A DNA stretch of 39,815 bases from Yoonia sp. (GTDB taxonomy: Bacteria > Pseudomonadota > Alphaproteobacteria > Rhodobacterales > Rhodobacteraceae). The stretch covers positions 1 through 39,815 of the forward strand of contig JAQXEG010000019.1 of NCBI GenBank assembly GCA_029250945.1, read 5' to 3'. The notes beneath the pieces are model-generated. The model made no database searches. It had not been told where the DNA came from and was given only the letters and a program-made list of their open reading frames with translations. The first letter of the stretch is position 1. Every line of letters starts with the position of its first letter. This document shows, piece by piece, positions 8,703 through 17,545 of the stretch. Both the position numbers and the translations under genes were made by a program.

Positions 8703-10352
8703 ATGTCTGAGATTGAACGCGAAACAATGGATTATGACGTCGTTATCGTTGGCGCAGGCCCTGCGGGTTTGTCGGCTGCGATCCGGCTGAAACAACTGGA
8801 TGCCGACCTTGATGTGGTTGTGCTGGAAAAAGGGTCCGAAGTGGGTGCGCACATCCTGTCGGGTGCGGTTTTGGACACGTCCGGTCTTGATGCGCTGATC
8901 CCTGATTGGAAGGCGAAAAGCGCCCCAATCACCGTGCCCGTCAAAGAAGACAATTTCTACATGTTGGGCGAAGCGGGCCAGATCCGCATCCCCAATGTCG
9001 TGATGCCGCCACTGATGAACAACCACCACAACTACATCGTGTCCATGGGTAACGTTTGCCGCTGGATGGCTGAACAAGCCGAAGAGCTAGGCGTCGAAAT
9101 CTTCCCTGGTATGGCGTGTTCAGAACTGGTTTACGGTGACAACGGCGAATTGCGCGGCGTTGTCGCAGGCGAGTTTGGCAAAGAGGCCGATGGGTCGCAC
9201 GGCCCCAACTATGAACCTGGTATGGTGCTGAACGGCAAATACGTGTTCCTGTCCGAAGGCGTGCGCGGATCATTGTCAAAAGAGGCGATCGCGAAATACG
9301 ATCTGGCCGCTGACAGCGACGTGCAGAAATATGGCCTCGGCATGAAGGAAATCTGGGAAATCGACCCAGAGAAGCATTCCGAGGGCACCGTAACACACAC
9401 CATGGGCTGGCCGTTGCAAGAATCCGGCGCTGGCGGCGGATCATTCATCTACCACCTCGATAACAATCAGGTCTATGTCGGCTTTGTTGTGCACTTGGGC
9501 TACAAAAACCCGCACACGTTCCCCTACATGGAATTCCAGCGGTTCAAGCATCACCCGATGGTCGCCGAGCTGCTGAAAGGCGGCAAACGCGTCGCTTATG
9601 GTGCGCGCGCCATTACCGAAGGCGGGATGCAATCCATGCCGAAACTGGCGTTCCCCGGTGGCGCGCTGCTCGGTTGTTCCGCGGGTATGGTCAACGTGCC
9701 GCGCATCAAGGGTAACCATAACGCCATGCTGTCCGGCATCGCCGCAGCCGAGGCCGCGAATGATGCGATCAAGGCAAAGCGTGAGGGCGACGTTCTGGTC
9801 GAGTACGAAAAATCCGTCCGCGAAGGCGCGATTGGCAAAGACCTTGGCCGCGTGAAAAACGTGAAACCACTGTGGTCCAAATACGGGCTGATGGCGTCGC
9901 TTGCTGTCGGTGGTGCCGATATGTGGCTGCGCAACCTGACGGGTTGGTCCCCGCTGAACCTGTCCCACGGGAAATCAGATGCCGATGCCACGGGTCTTGC
10001 CGCCGATCATAAGGTCATCGACTACCCCAAACCTGACAGTAAACTGTCGTTTGACCGCCTGACCAATGTCGCGTTCAGCTTTACCAACCACGAGGAAAGC
10101 CAGCCTGCGCACCTCAAGCTAAAGGACAGCGCCGTGCCAATCGCGGTGAACCTGCCCAAATACGCAGAACCTGCCCAGCGCTACTGCCCTGCAGGTGTGT
10201 ATGAGGTTGTGGAAAAAGATGGCGAACAGCAGTTTGTCATCAACTTCCAAAACTGCGTGCATTGCAAAACTTGCGACATCAAGGACCCCAGCCAGAACAT
10301 TAACTGGACGGTCCCCCAAGGTGGCGACGGGCCGAACTACCCGAACATGTAA
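8703..10352 (+). CDS. Electron-transfer flavoprotein:ubiquinone oxidoreductase
   Basis: This 549-residue iron-sulfur flavoprotein takes electrons from reduced ETF, produced by acyl-CoA and N-methyl dehydrogenases, and passes them to ubiquinone at the inner membrane. The FAD-binding motif GAGPAGLSAAIRL lies near residues 16-28 and LSGAVLD lies near 54-60. The C-terminal ferredoxin-like part has the 4Fe-4S cysteines in YCPAGVYEV and CVHCKTC, followed by DPSQNINW. Length and order match the family, and the protein looks complete. It is a single-gene transcription unit, with a promoter-like element upstream and a strong terminator right after it. Confidence 0.96.
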   Translation: MSEIERETMDYDVVIVGAGPAGLSAAIRLKQLDADLDVVVLEKGSEVGAHILSGAVLDTSGLDALIPDWKAKSAPITVPVKEDNFYMLGEAGQIRIPNVVMPPLMNNHHNYIVSMGNVCRWMAEQAEELGVEIFPGMACSELVYGDNGELRGVVAGEFGKEADGSHGPNYEPGMVLNGKYVFLSEGVRGSLSKEAIAKYDLAADSDVQKYGLGMKEIWEIDPEKHSEGTVTHTMGWPLQESGAGGGSFIYHLDNNQVYVGFVVHLGYKNPHTFPYMEFQRFKHHPMVAELLKGGKRVAYGARAITEGGMQSMPKLAFPGGALLGCSAGMVNVPRIKGNHNAMLSGIAAAEAANDAIKAKREGDVLVEYEKSVREGAIGKDLGRVKNVKPLWSKYGLMASLAVGGADMWLRNLTGWSPLNLSHGKSDADATGLAADHKVIDYPKPDSKLSFDRLTNVAFSFTNHEESQPAHLKLKDSAVPIAVNLPKYAEPAQRYCPAGVYEVVEKDGEQQFVINFQNCVHCKTCDIKDPSQNINWTVPQGGDGPNYPNM

Positions 10353-10360
10353 ACGGTTGA

Positions 10361-10390
10361 AGGGGTCGGAATTTCCGGCCCCTTTTCTTT
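10361..10390 (+). terminator. Rho-independent terminator after ETF-QO gene
   Basis: A 10-bp stem (10361-10370 with 10374-10383, one G-T pair) with a 3-base loop is followed by TTTCTTT. It begins 9 bases after the stop codon. Confidence 0.85.
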
Positions 10391-10505
10391 CACCGCCACT
10401 ACGCGCATTTTCGCATACTCACAGACAGTTGCGCGGCTTGCGATTGCAGGCGACCTCGGGCCTGACTACTGTGGCGCGATAACGTCTTATCAGAGGTGCC
10501 CCTTC

Positions 10506-12200
10506 GTGTTCATTCGGTCCCGTATCCTTGCGACGGCGATTTGCGCCATCCTGCCGCTAACGGCCATGTCAGACCCGCAATCAGGGTCCTACCTAGCGGG
10601 CAGGTCTGCCGCAATTGCCAATGATTTTGAAGCTAGCGCGCTGTATTTCACGCAAAGTCGGATCAGCGATCCAACCAACCCGTTCCTGTTAGAGAATGCG
10701 ATGGTCGCCTACGTCGGTTTAGGCGATTTTGAAAAGGCGGCACCGATTGCGTCCATGATGGCCCAAAGCGGCATCAAAAGCCAAATGGCCCACATCGTCC
10801 TAAGCGTCACAGCGGCCACAAATAATGACTGGCCAACCGTCTTTTCCCAATTCGAACAGGGGCTTAAAATTGGCCCGTTGGTCGACGGGCTAACCCAAGC
10901 ATGGGGTCACGTCGGTCTGGGCCAGATGTCGGACGCGTTGGCGGCATTTGACGCTGCAGCAGCAGAACCCGGCCTTGGGGCCCATACGCTTTATAACAAG
11001 GCATTGGCGCTGGCTTATGTTGGCGATTTCGAAGGGGCCGACGCAATCTTTTCCGCCTCTCCCAGAAACGGAATGCGCTATAACCGCCGAAGCGCGATGG
11101 TCCACGCGCAAATTCTGTCACAGCTGGACCGTAACGATGATGCATTGGCACTAATCGACGGGGTTTTTGGGCCACAAACCGATCCGACGCTGGTCGCACT
11201 CCGTGGTGCGCTGACGGCTGGTGATGTTGTGCCATTCACGATAATCCGCAGCGCCCAAGATGGCCTGTCAGAGGTGTATCTGATCGTGGCCCAAGCGCTT
11301 GTGCGCGATCAGAACGATGCGTTCACCCTGCGCTATGCCCGCGCTGCGGCGCATCTTAGCCCCATGAACACCGATGCGATTTTGCTGTCTGCGGACCTGT
11401 TGGAAAACCTGCAACAATACGATCTAGCCACCTCCGCCTATAGCGATGTGCCGCGTGATGATCCCGCATTCCAATCCGCTGAATTGGGCCGGTCAGAGGC
11501 CTTGCGCAAAGCAGGCCGGTCCGAGGCTGCGATTGAAACGCTACAGGCCCTTGCGGGTGCCTATCCCGATATGCCCCGCGTTCATGCCTCTGCCGGTAAC
11601 GCCTACCGCGAGGTCGAACGCTACGCCGATGCGCGTGACAGCTATTCCGTAGCGTTGAACCTGTATGATGATGCGGATCCGCTAAAATGGTTCATCTATT
11701 ACATACGCGGGATCAGCAACCACGCGCTTGATGACTGGCCCGCAGCAGAGGCCGATTTTCGCGCTGCCCTTGCCCTGAACCCTGATCAGCCGCAAGTGCT
11801 CAACTTCCTCGGCTATTCCATGGTTGAGCTGGGCATCAACATGGATGAGGCGCTACAAATGATCGAAACCGCAGTTGCGGCCGAGCCCCAGAATGGCGCG
11901 ATTGTCGATAGCCTTGGCTGGGTTCTGTTCCAAACAGGCGCCTATAAAGAGGCGGTGGGTCATCTCGAAGATGCGGCTGCGCTTCTCCCCATTGATCCGG
12001 TGATCAACGACCATCTGGGCGATGCCTATTGGGCCGTCGGGCGCGTGATCGAGGCAGAGTTCCAGTGGAACCGCGCCTTGTCATTTGACCCGACCGAGGC
12101 CGACGCCGAACGCATCCGCCAAAAGCTGGACATCGGGCTGGATGCCGCGCTGGCCGCCGAAGGGGCCGATCCGCTAGAGGTTGCCAATGGCGACGATTAA
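10506..12200 (+). CDS. Secreted tetratricopeptide-repeat protein
   Basis: This 564-residue protein starts with a signal-peptide-like segment (Arg residues, then a hydrophobic core to about residue 21), so it is probably exported to the periplasm or envelope. The rest is almost entirely helical repeats of about 34 residues with TPR-like positions. Clear examples lie in the second half, such as ADFRAALALNPDQPQVLNFLGYSM near residues 416-436 and HLEDAAALLPIDPVINDHLG near 482-501. TPR arrays are protein-binding scaffolds, and no partner can be named. The 3' end overlaps the ispE start by 14 nt, so the two are likely co-transcribed, a common arrangement in related genomes as I recall it. Confidence 0.85.
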   Translation: MFIRSRILATAICAILPLTAMSDPQSGSYLAGRSAAIANDFEASALYFTQSRISDPTNPFLLENAMVAYVGLGDFEKAAPIASMMAQSGIKSQMAHIVLSVTAATNNDWPTVFSQFEQGLKIGPLVDGLTQAWGHVGLGQMSDALAAFDAAAAEPGLGAHTLYNKALALAYVGDFEGADAIFSASPRNGMRYNRRSAMVHAQILSQLDRNDDALALIDGVFGPQTDPTLVALRGALTAGDVVPFTIIRSAQDGLSEVYLIVAQALVRDQNDAFTLRYARAAAHLSPMNTDAILLSADLLENLQQYDLATSAYSDVPRDDPAFQSAELGRSEALRKAGRSEAAIETLQALAGAYPDMPRVHASAGNAYREVERYADARDSYSVALNLYDDADPLKWFIYYIRGISNHALDDWPAAEADFRAALALNPDQPQVLNFLGYSMVELGINMDEALQMIETAVAAEPQNGAIVDSLGWVLFQTGAYKEAVGHLEDAAALLPIDPVINDHLGDAYWAVGRVIEAEFQWNRALSFDPTEADAERIRQKLDIGLDAALAAEGADPLEVANGDD

Positions 12201-13044
12201 AGGGTCCGCCCCTGCAAAGGTGAACCTGACCCTGCACATCACGGGACAGCGCACGGATGGCTATCACCTGCTCGACAGTTTGGTCGTTTTTGTCGACGTG
12301 TTTGACCAGATTAGCGCCACACTGGCCAATGATCTAACACTGACCGTCGGCGGCCCGTTCTCGGCGGGGATACCGACCGATGACAGCAATCTTGTGATGC
12401 GTGCCGCACGCGCGTTGCAAACCGAACGGGGCGTGACCAAGGGCGCAAAACTGCATCTAGACAAACACCTGCCTCATGCTGCCGGTATTGGCAGCGGGTC
12501 ATCAGACGCCGCGATTACCTTGGCGATGCTCGCAGATCTATGGGATGTGCCACCGCTGGCCCCGACGTCGCCAGAGGTGATCGCTTTGGGCGCGGATGTA
12601 CCGGTCTGCCTACAGGCACCAAATCCGGTGCGGATGTCAGGTATCGGTGAATTACTGACCCCTGTGCCACGTTTGCCTGACTGTGCGCTTGTGTTGGTGA
12701 ACCCGCGGGTCGATGTCCCGACAGGCCCCGTATTCGACGGGCTTGCGACCAAACGGAACACAAGCATGAATATCCTGCCAGCCGGATTGGATATCGGAGG
12801 CTTTGCCGCATGGCTGGCCGCCCAGCGCAACGATCTGGAAACGCCCGCCAAACAGATCGCACCAGACGTATCAGAGGCATTGGCCAAGCTACGCAGCATG
12901 CCGCAAGTGATGCACGCCGCGATGTCCGGATCAGGCGCGACATGCTACGGGTTAACCCGCAACGTCGCAGAGGCGCGGCAAGTCGCCCGCACGATCCAAG
13001 TATCAAAAATGGGCTGGTGGGTCGCCCCCGCCGCTGTGCTTTAG
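12187..13044 (+). CDS. ispE: 4-diphosphocytidyl-2-C-methyl-D-erythritol kinase
   Basis: IspE phosphorylates CDP-methylerythritol in the MEP pathway to isopentenyl diphosphate. The 285-residue GHMP kinase begins with the APAKVNLTLHITG block, has DGYHLLDSLV, and carries the ATP-binding glycine loop LPHAAGIGSGSSDAA (near residues 95-109) and the late MSGSGATCYG. The ATG at 12187 is chosen over the in-frame TTG at 12181 because AGAGG precedes it and it matches the family N-terminus. The gene overlaps the TPR gene. Its stop overlaps that of the convergent prenyl synthase gene by 4 nt, so two isoprenoid genes meet tail to tail. Confidence 0.95.
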   Translation: MATIKGSAPAKVNLTLHITGQRTDGYHLLDSLVVFVDVFDQISATLANDLTLTVGGPFSAGIPTDDSNLVMRAARALQTERGVTKGAKLHLDKHLPHAAGIGSGSSDAAITLAMLADLWDVPPLAPTSPEVIALGADVPVCLQAPNPVRMSGIGELLTPVPRLPDCALVLVNPRVDVPTGPVFDGLATKRNTSMNILPAGLDIGGFAAWLAAQRNDLETPAKQIAPDVSEALAKLRSMPQVMHAAMSGSGATCYGLTRNVAEARQVARTIQVSKMGWWVAPAAVL

Positions 13045-14039
13045 GTAATGCGCGCCACGACGTAATCGGCCAAGTCCGACAGCATCGTTTTCAAGTCATG
13101 ATCAGGTAGGGGCGCCAGTGCACCCTTGGCGCGGGCCGCCCACTCCAGCGCCGTGTCACGGGTCGCGTGCAGACTGCCGTGCTTGGTCAGAATCGCCATG
13201 GCACGGTCAAAATCACCGTCGTCCTGACGTCCCCTGCCAATCGTGCGGTCCCAGAACGCCCGTTCATCCGCGTCAGCGGCGGCAATGGCACGGATCACGG
13301 GCAGGGTCAGCTTACGCTCGCGGAAATCATCGCCGGTGTTTTTACCAATCACGTCAGTCCCGCCATAGTCGAGCAAGTCATCGACGATCTGGAACGCAAT
13401 GCCCAGCGCATCACCGTAATCGAACAGCGCCTGCACTTTGACATCATCAGCACCCGCGATCACGCCGCCGACTTCCATTGCTGCGGAAAACAGCGCCGCC
13501 GTTTTGCCACGCACAACCTTGAAATAAATCTCCTCGGTCGTGGCCAGATCGGCCGCGGCGGTCAATTGCAACACCTCGCCCTCGGCAATCGTGGCAGAGG
13601 CATTGGCCAAAATATCCAGAACACGCAACGATCCGGTTTCAACCATCAACTGAAAAGACCGCGAAAACAGATAGTCGCCCACAAGCACGCTTGATTGATT
13701 ATCCCAAAGCAAGTTCGCGGTGGGGCGACCACGACGCTGGTCGCTTTCATCAACGACGTCGTCATGCAGCAATGTGGCGGTGTGAATAAACTCAACCGTA
13801 GCGGCCAAATGAATGTGATAGGGGCCGTCATAGCCGCACATCCGCGCCGCCGCGAGGGTCATCATCGGGCGTACGCGTTTGCCGCCCGCCTCGACCAGAT
13901 GGGCCGTCACCTCTGGGATGCGGGGGGCATTTTCGGACGCCATGCGCGTGCGGATCATCTCGTTCACGGCGGCCATGTCATCGGCTAGTGCCGTGGCAAG
14001 CCGCTCGTGTGGTTTGGTTGCTGCGTGATCGAGGCTCAT
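13041..14039 (-). CDS. Long-chain polyprenyl diphosphate synthase (quinone side chain)
   Basis: This 332-residue trans-prenyltransferase elongates allylic diphosphates to the polyprenyl tail of ubiquinone. The first Asp-rich motif is LLHDDVVDESDQRRGRP, the second is QIVDDLLDYGG, and the residue five before the first motif is a small Ala, as expected for long products. Related Rhodobacteraceae make Q10, so decaprenyl is the likely product; that is inference. The start at 14039 is chosen over an in-frame TTG at 14066 because it matches the usual N-terminus. The 5' ends of this gene and the divergent DUF2007 gene lie only 55 bases apart. Confidence 0.92.
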   Translation of the reverse strand: MSLDHAATKPHERLATALADDMAAVNEMIRTRMASENAPRIPEVTAHLVEAGGKRVRPMMTLAAARMCGYDGPYHIHLAATVEFIHTATLLHDDVVDESDQRRGRPTANLLWDNQSSVLVGDYLFSRSFQLMVETGSLRVLDILANASATIAEGEVLQLTAAADLATTEEIYFKVVRGKTAALFSAAMEVGGVIAGADDVKVQALFDYGDALGIAFQIVDDLLDYGGTDVIGKNTGDDFRERKLTLPVIRAIAAADADERAFWDRTIGRGRQDDGDFDRAMAILTKHGSLHATRDTALEWAARAKGALAPLPDHDLKTMLSDLADYVVARIT

Positions 14040-14094
14040 GATCGTGATCCGGTTCCGAATAGACAAAGACGCAAACCGTGCTTACGTCTGGGGT

Positions 14095-14313
14095 ATGAAA
14101 GAACTTTTGCGCACCAACGACCCAACGGTCATCGCCTTTGCAACAGCCCTACTTGAAGGCGAGGATATACCCTGCTTTCAATTCGACGTAAACATGAGCG
14201 TCCTCGAAGGATCAATCGGCATAATGCCGCGGCGGTTGATGGTGATCGACCGCGATCTGTTCATGGCCGAGGCGATCATGCGCGACAATGACATCGACCT
14301 TGGCCGGATATGA
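14095..14313 (+). CDS. DUF2007 family protein
   Basis: This 72-residue protein fits the DUF2007 family (putative signal-transducing fold). It has the KELLRTNDPTVIAFATALLEGEDI opening, the central FQFDVNMSVLEGSIG and the closing MVIDRDLFMAEAIM pattern. The ATG at 14095 is preferred over one at 14038, which would overlap the divergent gene's start codon and add non-family sequence. Its stop overlaps the next start as ATGA, so it is coupled to the methyltransferase gene. Function is not established for the family. Confidence 0.8.
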   Translation: MKELLRTNDPTVIAFATALLEGEDIPCFQFDVNMSVLEGSIGIMPRRLMVIDRDLFMAEAIMRDNDIDLGRI

Positions 14314-15035
14314 AAACCACGTCTGACGCGTTTCTCGGGGGCAAAGTGACGGCCCTGCAACCCGCGACCGGCTACCGCGCTGGGGTCGATGCGGTACTGC
14401 TTGCGGCAGCTGTTCCTGCGAAGTCCAGGGAACGGGTGTTAGAGCTAGGCTGCGGTGTCGGGGTTGCGTCGCTTTGTCTGTCAGCCCGCGTGCCTGATCT
14501 GGACGTGACGGGGGTTGAGCTGCAACCGGACTATGCCGATTTGGCCGCACAAAACGGTATGAATGTGCGCTGCGCAGATCTGCGCGCCCTGCCCGATGAC
14601 ATCCGCAATACCCAATACCACCACGTCATCGCCAACCCGCCCTATTTTGAGCGGGACAAAGGATCTGCCGCGCCGGACGCAGGCCGCGATGTGGCGATGG
14701 GCGGCGATACCCCGCTGGCGGACTGGTTGGATATTGCCGCGAAACGACTGGCCCCCAAGGGGTATTTCACATTGATCCTACGGATTGAGCGCCTGCCAGA
14801 GGTGCTGTCCCACCTCCGGCTTGGGTCGATTATCGTCCGACCGATTGCGGCACGTCTGGGCCAGGACCCGCATCTGTTTTTGCTTCAGGCACGGCATTCG
14901 GGGCGGGCACCGTTCCAGCTAAAGTCACATTTGATCATGCATGACGGAACAATGCACGACGCCGACCGCGAAAATTACACCGACATGGTAGGTAGCATTT
15001 TACGCAACGGGGATGCTTTGCACATTGCTGATTAA
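14310..15035 (+). CDS. TrmN6-like N6-adenine methyltransferase
   Basis: This 241-residue SAM-dependent methyltransferase has the motif I ELGCGVGVASL (near 46-56), the acidic VELQ (near 70) and the N6-amino methyltransferase catalytic NPPYF (near 110). The arrangement matches the tRNA1(Val) A37 N6-methyltransferase (TrmN6/YfiC) group, which modifies adenine 37 in tRNA. It starts immediately at the N-terminus of the domain (DAFLGGKVTALQPATGYRAGVDAVLLAAAV), so there is no extra domain. It is translationally coupled to the DUF2007 gene. Other N6-adenine methylases share NPPY, so the exact substrate is inferred. Confidence 0.85.
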   Translation: MKTTSDAFLGGKVTALQPATGYRAGVDAVLLAAAVPAKSRERVLELGCGVGVASLCLSARVPDLDVTGVELQPDYADLAAQNGMNVRCADLRALPDDIRNTQYHHVIANPPYFERDKGSAAPDAGRDVAMGGDTPLADWLDIAAKRLAPKGYFTLILRIERLPEVLSHLRLGSIIVRPIAARLGQDPHLFLLQARHSGRAPFQLKSHLIMHDGTMHDADRENYTDMVGSILRNGDALHIAD

Positions 15036-15157
15036 CTTTTCAGCAAGGTTTTGCGTAAAAATTGAAAACAGGCATTCGATGCTGCAGCGCAACGTGACAC
15101 GGGGTCAAAACTGTGCTGGACTAAAGATGTTTTACAGCAACCCGAAGGAGGACGACC

Positions 15158-15325
15158 ATGAGCTTAAGTTCACACCTACAGGAACTGAAGAAGAAGCACC
15201 AAAACCTCTCGGCCGAAGTGGAGGTTATGCAACGTAGCCCCGCCGTCGATGCCACGGAAATTGCCCGCCGCAAAAAACAAAAGCTGAGTTTGAAGGAAGA
15301 AATCGGACGATTATCAACGCATTAG
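15158..15325 (+). CDS. Small DUF465 / YdcH-like protein
   Basis: This 55-residue open frame starts at ATG 15158, seven bases after a strong GAAGGAGG ribosome-binding site. The protein (opening MSLSSHLQELKKKHQNL, then VMQRSPAVDATEIARRKKQK and LKEEIGRL) is a short charged helical hairpin matching the YdcH/DUF465 type, which usually shows this HLxELKKKHxxL start and KKxKLxLKEEI end. Family members are abundant small cytoplasmic proteins of unclear function. A terminator follows 18 bases later. The upstream gap (15036-15157) shows a weak TTGCGT/ATTCGA promoter-like pair near 15054-15082. Confidence 0.85.
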   Translation: MSLSSHLQELKKKHQNLSAEVEVMQRSPAVDATEIARRKKQKLSLKEEIGRLSTH

Positions 15326-15343
15326 CGCACTGATATATCAACG

Positions 15344-15375
15344 AAAAAGGGCCGGCAAAACCGGCCCTTATTTTT
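15344..15375. terminator. Bidirectional terminator between DUF465 gene and phbB
   Basis: A 9-bp stem (15347-15355 with 15361-15369, AAGGGCCGG/CCGGCCCTT) with a 5-base loop is followed by ATTTTT on the plus strand and preceded by A residues, so it can stop transcription from both convergent genes. Confidence 0.85.
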
Positions 15376-15393
15376 GTCCAATTCAATTATGGA

Positions 15394-16119
15394 TCAGGTC
15401 ATATACTGACCGCCATTCGCCGAAATTGTAGAACCTGTGACAAAGCCCGCGTCGTCGGACGCAAGGAATAGCACAGCGCGCGCGATCTCGGATGCTTCAC
15501 CCAAACGACCGACAGGAATTTGCGGCAGGATCACATCGTTCATGACTTTTTCAGGAATTGTGCTCATCATTTCGGTGTTGATGTAACCGGGTGCAATGAC
15601 GTTCACGGTGATCCCCGCACGCGCACCTTCTTGGGCCAGCGCCTTGGTAAAGCCGATATCACCGGCCTTGGCCGCAGCATAGTTTGCTTGGGCAAACTGG
15701 CCTTTCTGGCCATTGATGGATGAAATCGTGATAATACGCCCGAATTTGCGTTCCCGCATACCCGGCCAGCAGGGGTGGGTCATGTTGAACACGCCGGACA
15801 AGTTGGTCCCGATAACTTCGGACCACTGCTCTGGCTTCATTTTGTGGAACGGAGCGTCACGTGTGATGCCAGCATTGTTGACCAAGACCTCAACCGGGCC
15901 CAAGTCGGCCTCGACCTGCGCGATACCAGCGGCGCAGGCATCGTAGTCAGCGACATCCCATTTGTAGGTCTTGATGCCAGTCTCGGCGGTAAACGCCGCG
16001 GCCTTTTCATCATTGCCAGCATAGGTGGCAGCGACCTTGTAACCAGCGTCTTGCAGGGCTGTTGAAATAGCGGCGCCAATACCGCGCGATCCGCCGGTAA
16101 CGATTGCGACACGAGACAT
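15394..16119 (-). CDS. phbB: Acetoacetyl-CoA reductase
   Basis: PhbB reduces acetoacetyl-CoA to (R)-3-hydroxybutyryl-CoA with NADPH, the second step of polyhydroxybutyrate synthesis. The 241-residue SDR has the cofactor motif GGSRGIGAAI (near 9-18), the NNAG motif, and the catalytic Ser/Tyr/Lys in ITISSINGQKGQ and NYAAAKAG. The C-terminus NGGQYMT is typical of PhbB. It lies downstream of phbA on the same strand, separated by 88 nt containing a perfect 15-bp hairpin. The start has AAGGAG at the proper distance. FabG-type reductases are similar, but the phbA neighbour and the C-terminus favour PhbB. Confidence 0.94.
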   Translation of the reverse strand: MSRVAIVTGGSRGIGAAISTALQDAGYKVAATYAGNDEKAAAFTAETGIKTYKWDVADYDACAAGIAQVEADLGPVEVLVNNAGITRDAPFHKMKPEQWSEVIGTNLSGVFNMTHPCWPGMRERKFGRIITISSINGQKGQFAQANYAAAKAGDIGFTKALAQEGARAGITVNVIAPGYINTEMMSTIPEKVMNDVILPQIPVGRLGEASEIARAVLFLASDDAGFVTGSTISANGGQYMT

Positions 16120-16166
16120 AGGTTTCTCCTTAATCAGAAATATGTTGAAATCTTATTATGCGAACG

Positions 16167-16201
16167 AAATCCATTGCGCAACATTATTGCGCAATGGATT
16201 T
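16167..16201. promoter_or_regulatory. Perfect 15-bp hairpin between phbA and phbB
   Basis: The arms 16167-16181 and 16187-16201 are exact inverted repeats with a 5-base loop. Each arm contains the self-complementary octamer TTGCGCAA. It starts 6 bases after the phbA stop in the direction of transcription. There is no long T-tract after it on the minus strand, so it may act as an mRNA-stability or partial-termination element, or as an operator. Confidence 0.6.
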
Positions 16202-16207
16202 TTAATT

Positions 16208-17380
16208 TCAGCGTTCAACGCAAAGCGCGACACCCATGCCACCACCGATACACAATGTGGCGATGCCTTTTTTCGCGTCACGGCGCTTCATTTCGAACAG
16301 CAACGTACTCAGGACACGGCAGCCCGACGCACCAATCGGATGGCCAATCGCAATCGCGCCCCCGTTCACGTTCACAGTCGCCGGATCCCAGCCCATTTCC
16401 TTGTTCACAGCACAGGCTTGGGCGGCAAATGCCTCGTTCGCTTCAACCAAATCCAGATCGCCAACGGACCAACCCGCCTTATCCAACGCCTTGCGCGACG
16501 CCATAACCGGCCCCACGCCCATGATCGACGGGTCCAAACCCGCAGTGGCATAAGACGCGATACGCGCGAGCGGTTCGATCCCGCGTTTTTCAGCCTCATC
16601 CGCAGACATCAGCAACGTCGCTGCGGCCCCATCGTTCAAGCCCGACGCATTGGCAGCTGTGACCGATCCATCCTTGGCAAAGGCAGCGCGCATTTTGGCC
16701 ATAGCTTCTAGGTTGGCGCCGTGGCGGATGTATTCATCCTGATCGACAACGATATCGCCCTTGCGGGTTTTTACGGTAAAGGCCGCGATTTCATCGGCGA
16801 ATTTACCGGCCTTTTGCGCGGCTTCTGCTTTGTTCTGGGACGCCACCGCAAATTCATCCTGCATATCACGGGAAATCTGCCACTGATCAGCGACGTTTTC
16901 GGCCGTCTGGCCCATGTGGTAATTATTGAACGCATCCCAAAGACCGTCACGGATCATGGTGTCGATATATTTCATATCGCCCATTTTCTGACCGGCACGC
17001 AGATGCGCCGCGTGGGGAGAAAGCGTCATGTTTTCCTGCCCACCTGCAGCAACAATCGACGCATCACCAAGCTGAATGTGCTGAGCGCCCAGCGCGACAG
17101 CCCGCAGGCCAGATCCGCAAACTTGGTTAATGGACCACGCGGATGCCTCCTTCGGAAGGCCCGCGTTAATATGCGCCTGACGGGCGGGGTTTTGGCCTTG
17201 GGCCGCAGTCAGAACCTGACCAAGGATCGTCTCGGATACGTCAGCCTTATCAATGCCTGCGCGTTGCACGACGGCATCCAGAACGGCAGCCCCCAAATCA
17301 TGCGCTGGTGTATTGGCAAAAGAGCCGCCAAAGCTGCCCACGGCCGTGCGTGCAGCAGATGCGATTACGACATTCGTCAT
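16208..17380 (-). CDS. phbA: Acetyl-CoA acetyltransferase (beta-ketothiolase)
   Basis: This thiolase condenses two acetyl-CoA to acetoacetyl-CoA, the first step of polyhydroxybutyrate synthesis, and can also work in the degradative direction. The 390-residue protein has the nucleophilic Cys in [11 protein letters not shown] (near 89), the catalytic His in [13 protein letters not shown] (near 348) and the second catalytic Cys in [13 protein letters not shown] (near 378). The ATG at 17380 is preferred over 17395 because GGGG precedes it at a workable distance. The 150-nt upstream gap is rich in TGC/GCA words and contains another TTGCGCAA. Confidence 0.95.
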   Translation of the reverse strand: MTNVVIASAARTAVGSFGGSFANTPAHDLGAAVLDAVVQRAGIDKADVSETILGQVLTAAQGQNPARQAHINAGLPKEASAWSINQVCGSGLRAVALGAQHIQLGDASIVAAGGQENMTLSPHAAHLRAGQKMGDMKYIDTMIRDGLWDAFNNYHMGQTAENVADQWQISRDMQDEFAVASQNKAEAAQKAGKFADEIAAFTVKTRKGDIVVDQDEYIRHGANLEAMAKMRAAFAKDGSVTAANASGLNDGAAATLLMSADEAEKRGIEPLARIASYATAGLDPSIMGVGPVMASRKALDKAGWSVGDLDLVEANEAFAAQACAVNKEMGWDPATVNVNGGAIAIGHPIGASGCRVLSTLLFEMKRRDAKKGIATLCIGGGMGVALCVER

Positions 17381-17489
17381 GTGAATGATCCCCATAAGTG
17401 TTCAACAAATGGCAAATCGGGGCGGTGCAACGCCTTTGTGCGCAGGCCCCAACCCGCCGCTTGCATTTAGCCTAGTGACTGATTTTGGG

Positions 17490-17530
17490 TTGCGCAACGT
17501 GATTTCTGCACCTGCATAATGGCAATGCAG
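17490..17530. promoter_or_regulatory. TGC-rich putative operator region upstream of phbA
   Basis: The segment holds TTGCGCAA (17490-17497) and an inverted repeat CTGCAT (17512-17517) / ATGCAG (17525-17530) separated by 7 bases. TGC-rich sites are reported for the PHB regulator PhaR in related bacteria, so this may be a PhaR-type target. That is inference. Confidence 0.4.
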
Positions 17531-17545
17531 ATGCGGCATGATCCG

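Noticed and set aside
8604-9077. Minus-strand frame of 157 codons at the start of the ETF-QO gene
   Set aside because: It covers the conserved FAD-binding coding region in antisense and has no family features.
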